Source of the DNA: Pseudoneurospora amorphoporcata
Lineage: Eukaryota; Ascomycota; Sordariomycetes; Sordariales; Sordariaceae
Length of the DNA stretch: 64,000 nucleotides
Reading direction: 5' to 3'
Assembly (NCBI GenBank): GCA_033297205.1
Contig: MU859108.1
Coordinates: forward strand, 124,001 to 188,000
Shown here in pieces: positions 25,201 to 38,439 of the stretch (position 1 is its first letter; each line of letters opens with the position of its first letter). Under the pieces are notes generated by a model. That model did not search any database. It saw only the letters and a list, made by a program, of their open reading frames with translations, and was not told the origin of the DNA. The position numbers were made by a program, and so were the translations under genes.

Positions 25201-26430
25201 TCGGAGTAGGGACAAGCAGTCGACGACGTGGCTGTTAGCCTTCCCCCGTTGCCACGGCTGTCACAGGCTGGCGGTTCGGCGCGGAACACTAGAACTACCC
25301 GTTGACTGAACACTATTTATTACTGTATATTTTTCTAGACTTTGTCTGCATCCCGGGTGCTTTTACTCCCGAACGAGCTGCATGAGCCTTTTGTCCAATG
25401 GCTTTGCAAGAAAGACTGCTTTCGAAAAACGGTTGTTCGCCACCTGGACCCTGGATAGCCGTTCCCGCTCCCAGGAGACACCTGCGGCCGAACGTCAGGA
25501 TTGCCGCAACCCAAGCTCAAACAGAATGAGGAAAGGGAGATCTTGTCCTATTGGGCGGTGAATGATGCTACTTTCAGGCTGTCAAGGCACGCGCTACGTT
25601 GGCTTTGTAACCCACAGAGGATTGGTTTCAAGATACACTCAGTCGTTGGAAGCACACAAGATGATCCCAGGACCAAACACTGAGGACAGTGTGCATCATG
25701 ATAATGCGAGAGGTATGTTCAAGAAGTGTGTATTTCGCTGTCCAATAGTGGAAGAGGGGTAATGGTTAGAAATACCCAAAGAAGTGAAGATAAACACAAG
25801 TACTAAGGGGGTTTAAAACGCTCCCCAGGCCGCCCATCCAAACCGATAGTGTAGAAGTCTAGAGGTAAAAAAAAGACCCGTACCCAATCAGCCAAACCGC
25901 TCTGTAAACCCCATCCTTCTGTTACCACTGGCTTTGCCCGATTACTTGCCAGGCTAGTCGTACAGAAGAGAAGAAGCGAACAAGGCAGCATAAAAGGAAC
26001 TGTGACCGCCATGGGTCATGGTATCTCGAACAGGAAGAAAGAGAGAAGAATAGAAAATAAGACCCATCAGGTATCAACGCCAAACAGCACATAGCCAAAC
26101 CCCCTACCCCATTGGCATGCGACTCATGTGTCTAAGCATGTGTCCACGCCGCTTTTTTTGTTGGCGCCCCGGAAAACCCGCCCAGACGAGACAAACAGAC
26201 AGATCAAACCCGACCCCAGCCTTCTAAAGACCTGCCATTCCTGAATCATAATAGCTAATCGCATGTCCGTTTGCCTTGTTTCCCATAACGTCGTGTTTAT
26301 CCAATCGCTGGTCGTGTACCATATATTGTAGTTTTTGTTGATCATCCAATGATACGTTTGACGCCTACTAGATTAGACAAACCCTGAAAAATGTGTAGAT
26401 GTTTCCTTCCCAGGGCTTGCAATGTTTATC
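19207..26430. other. 7.2-kb gap between convergent genes, no supportable gene
   Basis: Both flanking genes end into this interval, so no protein-coding promoter for them is needed here. ORFs are short (at most 162 codons), overlap on both strands, and show no domain. Visible structure includes GCTT repeats (about 20147-20166), GCAC repeats (about 20726-20743), an A22 tract (20824-20845), a G tract (21276-21286) and three CCGTAA hexamers (about 21955-21972). Base composition is balanced, not AT-rich as RIP-mutated repeats would be. The last part probably holds the csp-2 3' UTR. Confidence 0.6.
20824..20845 (+). repeat. A22 homopolymer
   Basis: Twenty-two consecutive A residues in the 7.2-kb gap. 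No AATAAA is seen just upstream, so I do not read it as a transcript end. Confidence 0.9.
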
Positions 26431-29240
26431 TTAGTACAACAGTCGCAACTCATATGCTGTCTGCGAGCTACTGTTCGTCGTTGCTGGTGATGCTAACTCG
26501 GCCTCGGGGCCATCGACGGCCATCTCCCATTCTCGCTTGACGCCAGAGTTGTTGCCATTGACTTCGTGGATCTCGAGCTTCATATCTTGGCCTTCTGGGA
26601 GCTCCTGAATAACGTCATCGTCCATTGCTACCTCAATGCCGCGCGGGAGAACGTGGGTGGTACGGACGATGCTGCTCAGGTCCATGTTCCATTTCTGTGC
26701 AATACGCTTGACAAATTCTTGCAGGCTCCGTTCCATGAGGTAGACCGCACGATAAGTTGCCTGGCCCTGTGGGTTTCCAGGATCTAGGCGAGCGACATAG
26801 AAACAGGCCACGGGCTTGGCCGCCCTTTCTGGCGGAGGGCGGTAGCCCGTGTCGACGTCCCAGGACTCGATCCAGCCTTTCAAGTTTCCATCATCATCCG
26901 TGGTCTGTTTGACTTTGGTTGGCTGGCCGGACAGTCCCGTAGAAGCATCGCTCGAGTTGAACCTGTGAAGTTCCTGCCCCCAGTTTGGTTTCGATCCAGT
27001 GGCGGACATCTGGGAAACAACCGAGGCCGAGCTTGGAGATGGGGAAACCATAGATCCAGTCACGGAGCTTTGCTCACTTTGCCAAGCATTACTTTCTCTG
27101 GACTCCATCTTGGTAAGGTCAAAGGACTCCCCAGGAAGAGCCACAGGATGCAGGTCGGGGTCGTCCAGTGCCTCACCACGGAGGTAGAGGACACTGATAG
27201 GCCGGGTGCTGGTGAACATGTCCTGAAAGCTCTGTAGCTTTACGTTGAGATCCTCTTCCAGCTGTACACGAGGGCCTCCTCCAGCGGAACTAGCGGATGA
27301 CATGGACCATGTCCGCTTGTGTTTTTGGATCTTCCCAGGGCGGTGGCTGTTCTGAGTCTTCATCTGCGTTACCCCCGGTCTCTTCCTCTTGCCAAAGTCC
27401 TTGATCCCGCTCTCCGCTTGCTGAATCTGTTGCTTAATTTTGTCGATGGTCTTTCGTACGTGCGCAACGTCGTTGGCCAGCTTGCGCTCGGCACCGTGAT
27501 CGCGGAACAACTTGACTTTGCAATAGCAAAGCTCGGCTCCGTCGTTGGTGTTTGGTGACTGGGGGGAATTCGGGAGATATGGTTGTGTCTTTGCACAGAG
27601 CCTTACCGGAATGCCTTTGACACCCTTGGAATGACTGAAGTCAGTGGAGAGGAAGTTGAAGCGGACGGCAATATTGCAATCGAGCGAACCGTTGATGCCG
27701 GGGGTCCAGATGACCGAGAAACCGTCAAACGAAGCGCTCTCCAGTTCAATGCGAGTCCTCTTGTCGTCACCCTCTGCTGGCTGGCTAGCCTCGACAAATT
27801 CAACGGCTTGCAACTTTCCGCCTCTTTGGTGTGCTTCATTGGTACCACGACCTTCTTTCCACAAGCTCCAGCACACGCCGGGCTTTTGGCGCTGCTGGTC
27901 TTCTTCAAAAGATACCCTGACAAATGTGCGATACCGGGTCCCCGGGGCGATGGGTCCCTGAGCCGCGGTATCGACGACGGACAGAGAGTAGGCCTGGCCC
28001 TTATTGAGATAGGTAATGGGGATTTCGTCCGAGCTCTTGATCATGGCCGTCGGTGCGTTGAGTGTGGTGTGGAAACGGAACCTTTCGGCTGATGGCGGTA
28101 GCTGCATGGAAATGGGACCCATGCCGAATTGCCTTTGGAAGCCCATCATTGGGGACGGTTGGAAGCTGCTATCGATGCTGCCCATCCTTTCATCAGTCGG
28201 ATCGGAATGGTTCATGGGAGAGTCGTCCTGGTCCATTGTTTCAAACCCTGAGTCTTGGTGAAGAAAAGTCGAGGGCGCAAAGGACGGCTGGGCTGGCGCG
28301 GCTTGAATAAAGGCGTTATAATGGTGAAACTGGGGAAATCCATGTTGAAATCCACCCAATTCAATATGCGCTGGCCCGGGATGCAGAGATGCGTCGGCGG
28401 TGGGCATCGACAGCGGCGTGCCCAGGCCCATTCCTAGGCCGAGCGTCGGGGTATGGAGATCTCCGGCCGTGGGATGGTAGATGGTGTTCGTTCCACCCGG
28501 CGTAGGGGTATATAAACCATGGTGGCCGGCGCCGTATGGCGCGAAGGCAAAGTGGTTGGCATCTAGAGCAGACGGGGTGAACCTCCACGGCTCGTTGTTG
28601 GCCCGGGGAGTCGGGTCCTGGTCACGGAAAGCGTCATGGCCAAGGCTTTGGGCCCTAAAGTTTTACCACAGTTAGCCAAACCCAACCCAGGGAATCCAAA
28701 TGGACGATATGGGATCGTATGGCATGACCGGCCCGCCGGACGGCTGCCGGCGCTAGAGGTCATGACACATGCGAGTTTCCGCAAAGTCTGGGAGGTGCTT
28801 GCTTATTTTGAGCGTATTTCATCCAAGTCAAGGATGAAACCCCAGACCAGCAGCTGCGACACAACGGAACGTGTATCTTGGGCAAAGAGTCACCCACCTT
28901 TCGATAAAAGCTTGACCGGTGGTTGCGGTTCGGGCAGGCGCTGTGGCCCCGGAAGATGTGGCGGCGGCTACTTCAGGGAACTGTTGCCTGAAGTTCGCCA
29001 GCAGATCATCTCCGGGCTTTCGCGCACTTGTTCTGTGAAGCAAAAGTTGTCAGAAAATCAGCCAAGGTTGAGAAAGTGGACAAGCAGGAAATTGGGAAGT
29101 GCGGATGACAGTCTCGGCTCGGGGTCCGGTGCTTATAGAGAGGGTTGTTGGCGACGGGCAGACATCGCCAGTCTAAGAATTTTTCTTCGAGAAAAAAAGA
29201 AGAAAACGCAAACTAGAGGTACTGACCGTTGGGAAAACAT
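26431..29240 (-). CDS. csp-2: Grainyhead/CP2-like transcription factor CSP-2
   Basis: Grainyhead-like factors bind DNA through a CP2 domain; in Neurospora, csp-2 is the member needed for separation of conidia and cell-wall remodelling. My model has exons 29240-29227, 29032-28898 and 28654-26431, giving 790 residues in frame. The 14-nt first coding exon (MFSQ plus two bases) ends at GTCAGT; exon 2 gives RTSARKPGDDLLANFRQQFPEV; exon 3 joins as FIER/AQSLGHDAF. The CP2 domain spans about residues 235-465, including RFHTTLNAPTAMIK, ITYLNKGQAYSLSV, FDGFSVIWTPG, SHSKGVKGIPVRL and KLFRDHGAERKL. A basic linker follows. The C-terminal 120 residues fit the ubiquitin-like dimerisation region. The N-terminal 230 residues are Gln/Pro/Met-rich. 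The gene sits between gaps of 7.2 and 13 kb. Confidence 0.9.
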
Positions 29241-29317
29241 GGTTTCTTGACGGGTCAACTGCTCGCAACGGGTGAGACTCGTTGCCCCCTCTTTCTTGGA
29301 AGACCGAAATGACAAGA

Positions 29318-29325
29318 TATTTATA
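29318..29325 (-). promoter_or_regulatory. Possible TATA box for csp-2
   Basis: TATAAATA on the minus strand lies 78 bases upstream of the csp-2 ATG. A start site about 30 bases downstream would leave a short leader. The placement is inferred; csp-2 could equally use distal starts in the large upstream region. Confidence 0.3.
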
Positions 29326-32218
29326 TGCCAGATTTGACGTATGGGTCCGGGCGCGGTTGTGACTCCAGCTGGATCGGGTCCGGCAAAAGCTCCGCTATGC
29401 CGGTGGTCGTCGTCAACTCGCGTGGAAAGATGAGACGAATGCCAAAAGTATGCAAGGGCAAGCAGGTAGATTTGAACGCGCAATGCACGCAGGCTGTGGG
29501 TATCAAATGTGAGGCCTCAGGCGAATTCGTAATTCGACTCGGTGCTGTGGGCGTATCGCGAGCAAAGCCGGAGATGGGGGGATGCCGAAAAAGTATGCGC
29601 TGCTGGTTGATGCGTCGGTGTCGGTCAGGCAGGTCGCAGAAGCAAGTGCACCTTTTCTGTAACGAAACGAGAGGCAGCGCAAGCAGATTGAAAAAGTCAA
29701 AAGAGAGAAACGGCAGATGCGCCAGAGAAATGGAAGGGAGAAGGAAGCAATAGGAGGGCAGAGGAAATTTTTGGTCGGTCGGTTCCTTCTTCGTTTATTG
29801 CGACTAGGAGTTTCTTCCGCACCTCAAGGCTGGCGCGAACGGGTGGGTGGCCGGCCGAGCATGCCTTGTATATACCTCTACTACTGAGAAACTGAGACGA
29901 GGACTTCCATTTTCCTTTCTTCCATGTTGCCCTCGAAGTCGTCGTTCCGTACACTGTATGGATGGTAACCCCAACACGCAGCAGCCGCTAAGGCAATGCA
30001 TTCCCAACCATCAATTAAAGCCCAGGGGTTGTGTGTGGGTACCCTACCGTAGCTACGTCTCCAGGCCAGAGGGGTACAACTGGGGTTTATTACGGTACCT
30101 CTACAGTGCGTACACAACTGTTTTGGTAAGTACCGTACTCGGGTAGGTAGTCAGCGGACACGACAGGAGCCATCTTCTTTGCACATAACATTCCCCCTCT
30201 CCAGTATGCTACCTAAAAGATAGAAGAGATATTCATAGAAACGTCCAACGACCAAGTTTGTCTTGAGAGGTCGTGATAGACTTTGAGAGGCCGCCTACAG
30301 GTAGAAGGCGAAATACGGTACTTTTTAAAGTCAAGAGAACTTACCTTAATATAGTACACCAAATGCGATTCGACTCGGGAGGAGCATCTGGTAGCCACCA
30401 TAATGAACGCCACGGGACTGTAGAGTGAAGAGACACCCGTCGGTCGAGCAAGAGCGACGGAGGGTGGCCGATGTGTGAACGGACAGGAACGGGGTCAGGC
30501 CTCTCTCGAGACCGGTCCCATTTCCATCAGTTCCATCAGTCGCTTTCACACTCGCATTCACACGTCGCTAAGCCCAAAGAAGAAGTAATGCGATGGTGTG
30601 AAGGGAGCTGTGGCAGCCAACGGGGGTCTGGTGGCTGACTCTTGCGGAACACAGAAAGACGGGTGGACGGGCTGAGAGGGCCAAGCAATTTCCCCCTCCC
30701 CCACCACGGAGCATCCATAAGGCCAATGCATGGTAAAGTGTGGAATTGGATGGTCGATTTGGTCGACATCTTTTGGTTTCTTTCTTTTCTGGGTGACAGC
30801 TGGCTCGCGCCTCTGGGTTTGATACAGAGTCGGACCATGTGGTCTGGCACCTTTGCTGCATACACGTGTTGCCAAAGGGCTGTGTGGTGTTATGCGGCAA
30901 CTCAACGTGCGATGCTCCAGATGCCTCCAGCAATTACCAATCTTCTCGTGCCTCCTGGGATGTTTTGAAGTGAAGCATGTGGATGACACGAAGACGATCT
31001 TTTCGGGTTTTCATATGTCTCTATATAGTGGAGCGGCATAAGCATTTGGTGAGTATGGATTGACCCTTCTAACCGAGCACATAGCGGGAATATTTCGGAT
31101 GCCGATGGTCTTTCGCATGTTGCGAGTTGCGAGGGGATATATCAGGTAGGGGCTCCAGTGGAGTCCAGGCGCCTTCAACTGTCAACCTGTCACGGCAAAT
31201 GCCAAATCACTGCAGTGAAAAAGGCTTCACCACACCGTGACATGGACGACGGAACGCATTTCGGCGGTGAGGACGACCCTGGGGAACATGTGATGAGGTT
31301 CCAATTCGGGAGCAGCAGTGAAGTCCAAATACTTTTTTTCTTTTTTTTGTCTGGCATCAAACAACTGCAGAGGACTGAAGTGATGGACTCGCACCAGAAG
31401 TGTAGATAGGTGCGGGCACTGAGCCGCCGTCTGATATCCCGTCTCTTCGGGATGCAGGTATCGATACATTCACAACTGAGCCAAACTTTTGATGGTCGAC
31501 GGACCGTTGCAACTACGTGGCTGTGCTGGACCCTCTGGGTTCCAGTCATCTCCGTCTGTTCAACTGTCGATCCCGATTGAATGCAGGCACGCAAAGATTG
31601 GTCCAGCGAAAGTCCCTTGATGTGTCCCTTTAGAAGATCAGTCCGGACCCTGTGGCTTGAAAGTTGTCGCCACAGATGTCGTCCGGCTTTGTTATCTCTC
31701 CGCTGCACCACCTTGTACAAACCGCGACGACTGGATGGCCTTCTCCGATCTCCAAAATCCCACATCCCCTGGACGAAAGCCCACCGCGATACAGTTAGAA
31801 CCCTTGCAGTTGCTAACACCCCCTTTTTGCTAAAGATTTGGGCTGCCTGCATTCACTCTGGTGGTGAAGACTGCTAACTGCTATTTGCAACGGTGATGGT
31901 TCGGATTTGTAAAAACAGGGGTCTGATTTTGGTAGGAGAGGACACTTATACCCTTGTACCGAGGGGATAGCTGCCTCAGGTGGCCCACTCTTTTGGTCCA
32001 TTGCCAGTCATCCAGTGGTTAGAAGACCTAGATGTGGTCTGTGCAGCAGCACCTTCTTTTGCCAAACTCCCCCTTTTGCAAAGATTTTGGACTGTCGGAA
32101 TTATTTGCAACTGCAGGGGTTCTTACTGTATCTGGATCCCGAATCTAGACCCCGCAATGGTCTCGAGAAGTTCAAGCCCGTCCAACCAACACACACACAC
32201 TCACACAGCAGCCACGGA

Positions 32219-32241
32219 CAACAACAACAACAACAACAACA
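32219..32241 (+). repeat. ACA trinucleotide microsatellite
   Basis: About eight ACA/CAA units in tandem, preceded by a short CA-rich run at about 32190-32206. It lies within the 13-kb interval and not in any supported gene. Confidence 0.85.
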
Positions 32242-35200
32242 CCTTTCAGTGTGGCGGCACGGCAGCCGAATTTTGCACAGCTGCTCCCTCCGTAAGTCGG
32301 GATTTGCTTGCGGACGGAAAAAGACATTAGCGAGATTCCCCCGAAATTTCCCTCCGCCATCGTCGATGCACCGTTGGAACCGTACAACATATACACCGTG
32401 AGTTCTCTCAAAGGCCCGAGAGGAGTCAACCCAACAATAGGCCCTGGTCTGAAGTCCACATTTCCCAGGGGTAGGCTGGACGGTTGAATGCCCAAAACAG
32501 ACAAGCCTAGCGGAGATGGGAATCCACAACGGGTACCACGACAAAAGTCGACAAGAATTCAATGACGTCACAGGCGTTATTTTTCTTTTTTTTTAGCCCG
32601 CCGTCTCCCTGTTCCCCTCTTTTCCACGGGGAACACGCTGGGCCGGGACTTGACCGAAATCGCACTACACTATACCTAGGTTAGGGGAAGCATTGACAAT
32701 CGTCTTGGCAAGACCCGTCCGTGTTGGGGTCTTGGGGACGAGCGCCTAATTCGCAGGTGGTTCTGGAAGTCTTCTGCGGCTGCCACCGATTTCTTCACAG
32801 AAATGCGAAATTCGAAACGGGAGCGACCCTTTCGGCCGGAGTCAAAAGCAACAATGCCTGTGAGTTGTGGCAGAAAGATGGGATATTAAATGACCGTGCG
32901 CAAAACGTTATAAAAATCTACGATCAGTGTCTCGCTTCCAGAAGGTTTGTACTCTGGGCAGATATTGGATACCGTTCGAATGGTCAATCTCGCATCCACC
33001 GGCAAAACTCAACTTCCCCTCTATGTAGCATATATGCATCTCGATATATCTACCGATCTACCAACGCCGTTCGGACGACTGAATCAGACACTTTTCACGG
33101 CTTCCTCGGATTCGCTCGCTTTTTTTGCTTTGCTGTCAGAGCTGCACAGCTGGTGGATTTGGCCGGCACCACGATACTCCCGAGTCATGGGCAGGCTTGC
33201 CAGAGATTTTTATAGAGAAAAGCACAATGCTTAAAGGGCAAAGAGAGGGTTCACGCAGGTGAGCGGCGGCAAGCAGGGCTCGTGCAAGGTTACTGCAGGT
33301 AGGGTCTAATATGAGATGAACCACGGGCACGCCCAGCGATTTCCGCGATTTTCGATAGGTATACCGAGATTTCTGCTCAACCCTCCCGATCTTACGGAAA
33401 AGCCAACTCCGTCTGGAGCCGTCCCACAAGGCGCCCGACTCTCCATGGGCCGGCTGATGCGGTCAGTCGGCCGGCCGGCGCCCAGCTCGGCTACAGAGGG
33501 CCGAGTGGCCAGTTGTGTGCAAAAATGCCGTCCCTACGCCCCTCCTTGCGCGGTCCCAATCACCGGGTTCATTCCAAAGTTGTGGTAGCCTCGCACCAAG
33601 CATGACGTCATGGTTCTCCAGAGTCGAAATTTCACCGGTCGGCTCCGCTGGATGAAAACGCCAAGTGAGTGGACCTCCAGATGTGGGATGCAAGGGCGTT
33701 GAGGGGACCGATTGGGAGAGGCCCGCTTTTAGGAGAAAGGCTCCGGGTTGTGTCCACTGCGCGGGCTCGCAGTGTGTTAAAACAAAGTGGCCCGCTAAAA
33801 ACCTCCTCAAGCATCGCTACGTGGCAGCGGAAGAAATCACGGCATTGTATTGGAGTGGTGGATCGAGAAAAAGAAAGCATCCATGTGAAGAGATACCTTT
33901 GGCGCCATCACTTGGCGCATAACTATGAGCAGTGCAGCCCGAATGCCCGCGTGCCGTCCGATTGTCACCCCCCGCAAAACCGGGTCACGGGGAGGGGACG
34001 GGACGAGCGTGTAAAGTATGGTTTACCGAACAAACAATCGTTTCAGAATTCAGAGCCGTGGTTTTGTTCCCCGCATCGTGCTGAGAGGTTGGGTCGTGAG
34101 ATTGAACCTGACCCGAAAGTGAGGAATTGAGGCGGCAGCAGCATCGCCTGATAGCGTAGCCGCGGCTCGAAATGGCCGACCCTCTCATTCGCTCTGGGCT
34201 AATGTGGCTGCGCAACTGACGTCATCCTCGACTGACGCGCAGCTGGGGATAGGTAGCGCGGTTGTGTCTGTGCCAAATGTGTATTTTGGGGTTAGGGTAA
34301 CTGCGGGAGACCCTTCTGGATCCATCAGACTGAAATGTTTCGAATGAGTGCGAGGTGAGAAGGCCAAGTTCACATTTCCGATTTTCATCCCATCTCTAGG
34401 TAGGTCCGTACCTACCTTAGTCTCGCGCCCCAACTCGTTGTCTGACAGTGCCACATACAGTGATTCAGACGTGTTAAGCATCGCTTTTTCCCATGTTCAG
34501 TTCCGCTCCAAAAGACATTTCTGTACTTTCGCATTAAACTCATTTGAACATTCTTCCCTTTGGCAGATGAAGTTTACCGCCTTTTCCGAAGCAATTCGGG
34601 GCCCTTGTGCTGGAGCCCATGACGTCATTGTGATAATAGCGCCGGGTATATGTTTCTCGCGCCTGCATTGGGCTTGCTCGGCTCACATGGGGCTTGGGCG
34701 AATTGGGAATGGCATCTCACAATTTGAAGGGCAGGTGCCGCCTTTGTGTTGGAAATTGGCGTACAGTACGGTCATTGAAGTGTAACTGTGTCCCACCAGG
34801 ATGTGGCCCGCAAAGTCGATGCCGCGTAAGCTCGAGGCCTTGTCCCTCCCCCTCTCACACACTGCACGCAGGATTGATTCGAAGTGACAAGTTCACACAA
34901 CGGAAACGCGCTGTGCACACTCACGGCGTGATTGTCTCTTTGAGCCTTCTCCATGCCGATCAGGGTACTCGTAAAGCTTCTCACGACCCGCGCGCGCACA
35001 ATTTTGTCTTGGTGCGATGTTGCACGATTGCCTGAGAATGGGGCACGCGGGCGACAGACAGACGCACGTCTATTCACCATCTGTCACATCTTGCGAATCG
35101 GCTCCGTCTTTATCATCCAGCCGAGAAGCCGCGAGAGAGAACACCCACGAGGACGACAGCCTAATCCCAAGTGGCCCAGAGCGCCAAAGCGCACGGTCCC

Positions 35201-38200
35201 CCCTTTCCAATCGCCTTCCTTTGCGAACAGGTTACACTATGTTCTTCTACGGAACAAGTTCCCGCAGGCTTGTGATTGGTCAGTTCTGATTCGCAATGCT
35301 CATCTCTCTTTTGCGATGTTCGATCTCTCTCCGTCTTATCGTTTGTCCCGTGTCCACATTTCCGGAGGTTAGGCCCAGCCACCGACACCACACGATGTTC
35401 GCCTCTTTTTTGATTTCGGTTCGAGCTGAAGGATCACTCTCCCAGTCTGTGAAGCTCACCTCATTTCATTTATACCATGTATATCCTTCCCTGGCCGCTT
35501 ATAATCCCTACATTCGATCTATAGAACTTGGGTCTTGAAGGAACAAGGTACATGATACGGAAGCATCAGGGCTAGCAGAAGCGCGAAGGGGCCCATCTGG
35601 TCAGCCTTACCGCGATCTCTTTCCCATTTCCGTCACTGTGTAGAGACGTTACACACTCACCACTCGGGTTCTCGGATGCCTTTTAGATAGGTATTATACT
35701 CTGGGCTGTAATACGGTCCGCCGGCCTCTGATCAAGGGGGTAAAACGGGCATTATTATGAAGTGTTACATTACCAGTAGCGGATATTGGAATCTCAAATC
35801 CTTCGCCCGGAACCGTCGATGTTAGCGCTACAGTACGGATTACGGACGAGAAGGTGACCGGGAATCGCTCGCGTGGACTGTTGCGTCTTTGCAATTTACG
35901 GGTCCATAGCGAATCCCTTCTCATCTCTTCCCAAACCAGACTATTTGTTGCATGGAGATTTCACCAGCCGTCCCCTGTCTGCCTGTTCAACAGGCTCGGA
36001 AAGCACAGTACACAGTGGCAGTAACATACCGGCCCGAGGCTATCGAAATCGAGATCCGGTGGATTCTGCTGATGTTTTCTGCAAAACATGGGATGGCAGG
36101 CCCCTTACAGAAATGGAGAAGTTATCCCCCCAATATTTCGAGGGAAAATTCGGACAACACGTTCCTGATGCGACACTCGTCAAGCCATGAGTAACATCGT
36201 GGATACTCGACTCTGTCCGAGGCATCCAGACCACCTCACGAGACTGGTGCGTTGACATGCTTTATTGCAACTGAACTTGGTCGGCTCTTGTTCCCATTCG
36301 ACTTCTACCGAGGTCGTAACCTACGAGCATCTCTTCATTCTACATTGCCTTTTCGACGAGCTTCACCTTCGACATTCCTGCTGCTGTTCAAAGCTCTATG
36401 ATGCCCTCCATCATGCTACAACGGCTACTTTTACACTACCTTCTTTATCTTAAGGCTACAAGTGGGGCGCATCAAGGTCGACGGTTTCATTGGGGAAAGA
36501 TCAACACGGGCAACGTACCTTACCATTCTTTCGTAGCCGACAAGTGTCCATCTTCGACACCGATAAAAGCCACGATACGTATCCATAAAGCACAAAGTCA
36601 TTTTATCCCTCAACCGTGCATGCGGTGTACATTACAGACCTGCACATACCTGCACTTACAAGTATCCATCCCATTGGGACTCTGCTCGTTCGTCCGTTCC
36701 TCGAGCATAAGAGCCTGGGAGCTGGGTCCTATTTTTAGGGCCAAGAAAGGCGGTGATCGGCAAACGGAATGGAGGAGGAGATCTGGGTTTTCTTTCCCCT
36801 CTTGTGAAATCTCTGTCGCTGAGTGGTTGCTCGGCTCGGCAACGTTTTTCTAGTCAAAAAACTTTCCCATCTTTTTCTGCAAACTTTCCGATTCGATCTT
36901 TTTCTTGACATGGACTTTCTCCACTTTACCATGGTGCCTCGCAGGACGGCGGACGCAGCTGCCTGCCACTACTGCTTGTACATACACATGAGGTAGGTAC
37001 GTATAATTCGCGTTTACTACTCAGCACATGGCAGCACATTCCATTGTTCATGCCTACGTACAACGGACTTGCGGTTTCAGTGGCTCTTTCAGTGGCTTAT
37101 GCATAGATAGTGATGGAAAGAACACACGCAGAACTACTACACAGCAGACAGTTCACTGCTATTCCCTCTAGAATCTTCATCACGAGAAGATCAACTGTGA
37201 CGAGCCTCTCACCGTTTTGTTTGGCCGAACTCCGATGCACTGAGACAATCAAAACACACCTTTACTGATATCATCGAACATGCACGAAAGCGTCTAAACT
37301 GTTCGAGTGTCGAGCGACCATCGACATGAAAAAATACGAGCCACTCACGATATCTTCCGAAGGATGTTCTGTTGTAGGCTTGAAGGCTATGTTTCTGCGT
37401 CAAGGATATCACTAGGACTGCGGTGCGTACCTTTATGTGCATGCCTGGCATTTTCGCCTTCTCCCCTCTTCCCACATTCTCTGGGCTGAGTGAACGAGTC
37501 GTCGTCGTCGCAGCGGAATACGCTGAAGACACATCGGGGGTGATATGAGAACTCTGCCAGGGGTGTGAGTTCAGAGGCAAGATATGTTTGATGATTTCGT
37601 TGGAAATTTTCATGAACACAGTGTAGCGGCGACAATGTTGTCATCCAGCCGTCCACGTGTAACTGCTGCTTTTGCAGCATCATCGCCATCAGACTTTGTC
37701 TGTTGACGTCGTCATTCTGTGTGCCCGTCATCACCTGCTACCTCGACCTGCGGGTGAACCTTTGGAAAGACCCCGGATGCTCTGCCTTTGGCGGTTTAAT
37801 TCGTCACATGTCTGTCGCCTTGTATGCCGGTTCACGGCGAATTTCCATCCGCAGTGTTTACAAAACCTATGCATACGACTTAGTCTGAGATAATATGATA
37901 CTAGACGCTCTGTTTTCACGTCTCTTTATTTGAATCTCACAACTTGTGAGAGCCTCATGAAGATCGAGTGATGCAATGAGGCTAAATTGCATGAGTATAA
38001 CATATCTAGTCAGTTCATGAATACATACGATGTAGGAACAAACTCCGTCTCCGGGTTGCCTACCCGTGAGATTTCCCGACTCAACCCAACCCGGACTCTA
38101 CCTACCTAAATATGAATGTCAGTGCGTGCATGATATTATGTCCCTGAGTGCTTCGTATATGCTTACAAATCCCCCAACTCCTACAAGCTTTGACCTCTAC

Positions 38201-38209
38201 GGAACTTGG

Positions 38210-38213
<4 letters not shown>

Positions 38214-38249
<36 letters not shown>
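38214..38249 (-). repeat. 36-nt A tract (minus strand) just after an AATAAA
   Basis: The plus strand has 36 consecutive T residues. On the minus strand this is A36, starting 13 nt downstream of AATAAA at 38267-38262, the arrangement of a polyadenylated transcript end. It is the longest homopolymer in the window. I found no clear target-site duplication. Confidence 0.9.
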
Positions 38250-38255
<6 letters not shown>

Positions 38256-38439
38256 TAAATTTTTATTAAAAAGGACGCCAGGGTGATATATTTTGGGGTT
38301 GGCAAGAAAAAGCCCGAGGGATTTTTTAATTGACTCAACTGAACTTAAACTGAACTCAAACCTACATATGCAAAGACGCTCTTCCCTCAATTTCCCTGCG
38401 CTATGCTCTCCGGGGTGCTTACACGCGCCTTCAAGAATT

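Noticed and set aside
34290..34300. TTAGGG-like sequence, possible telomeric repeat
   Set aside because: A single copy only (similar single copies near 7360 and 22008); no tandem array.
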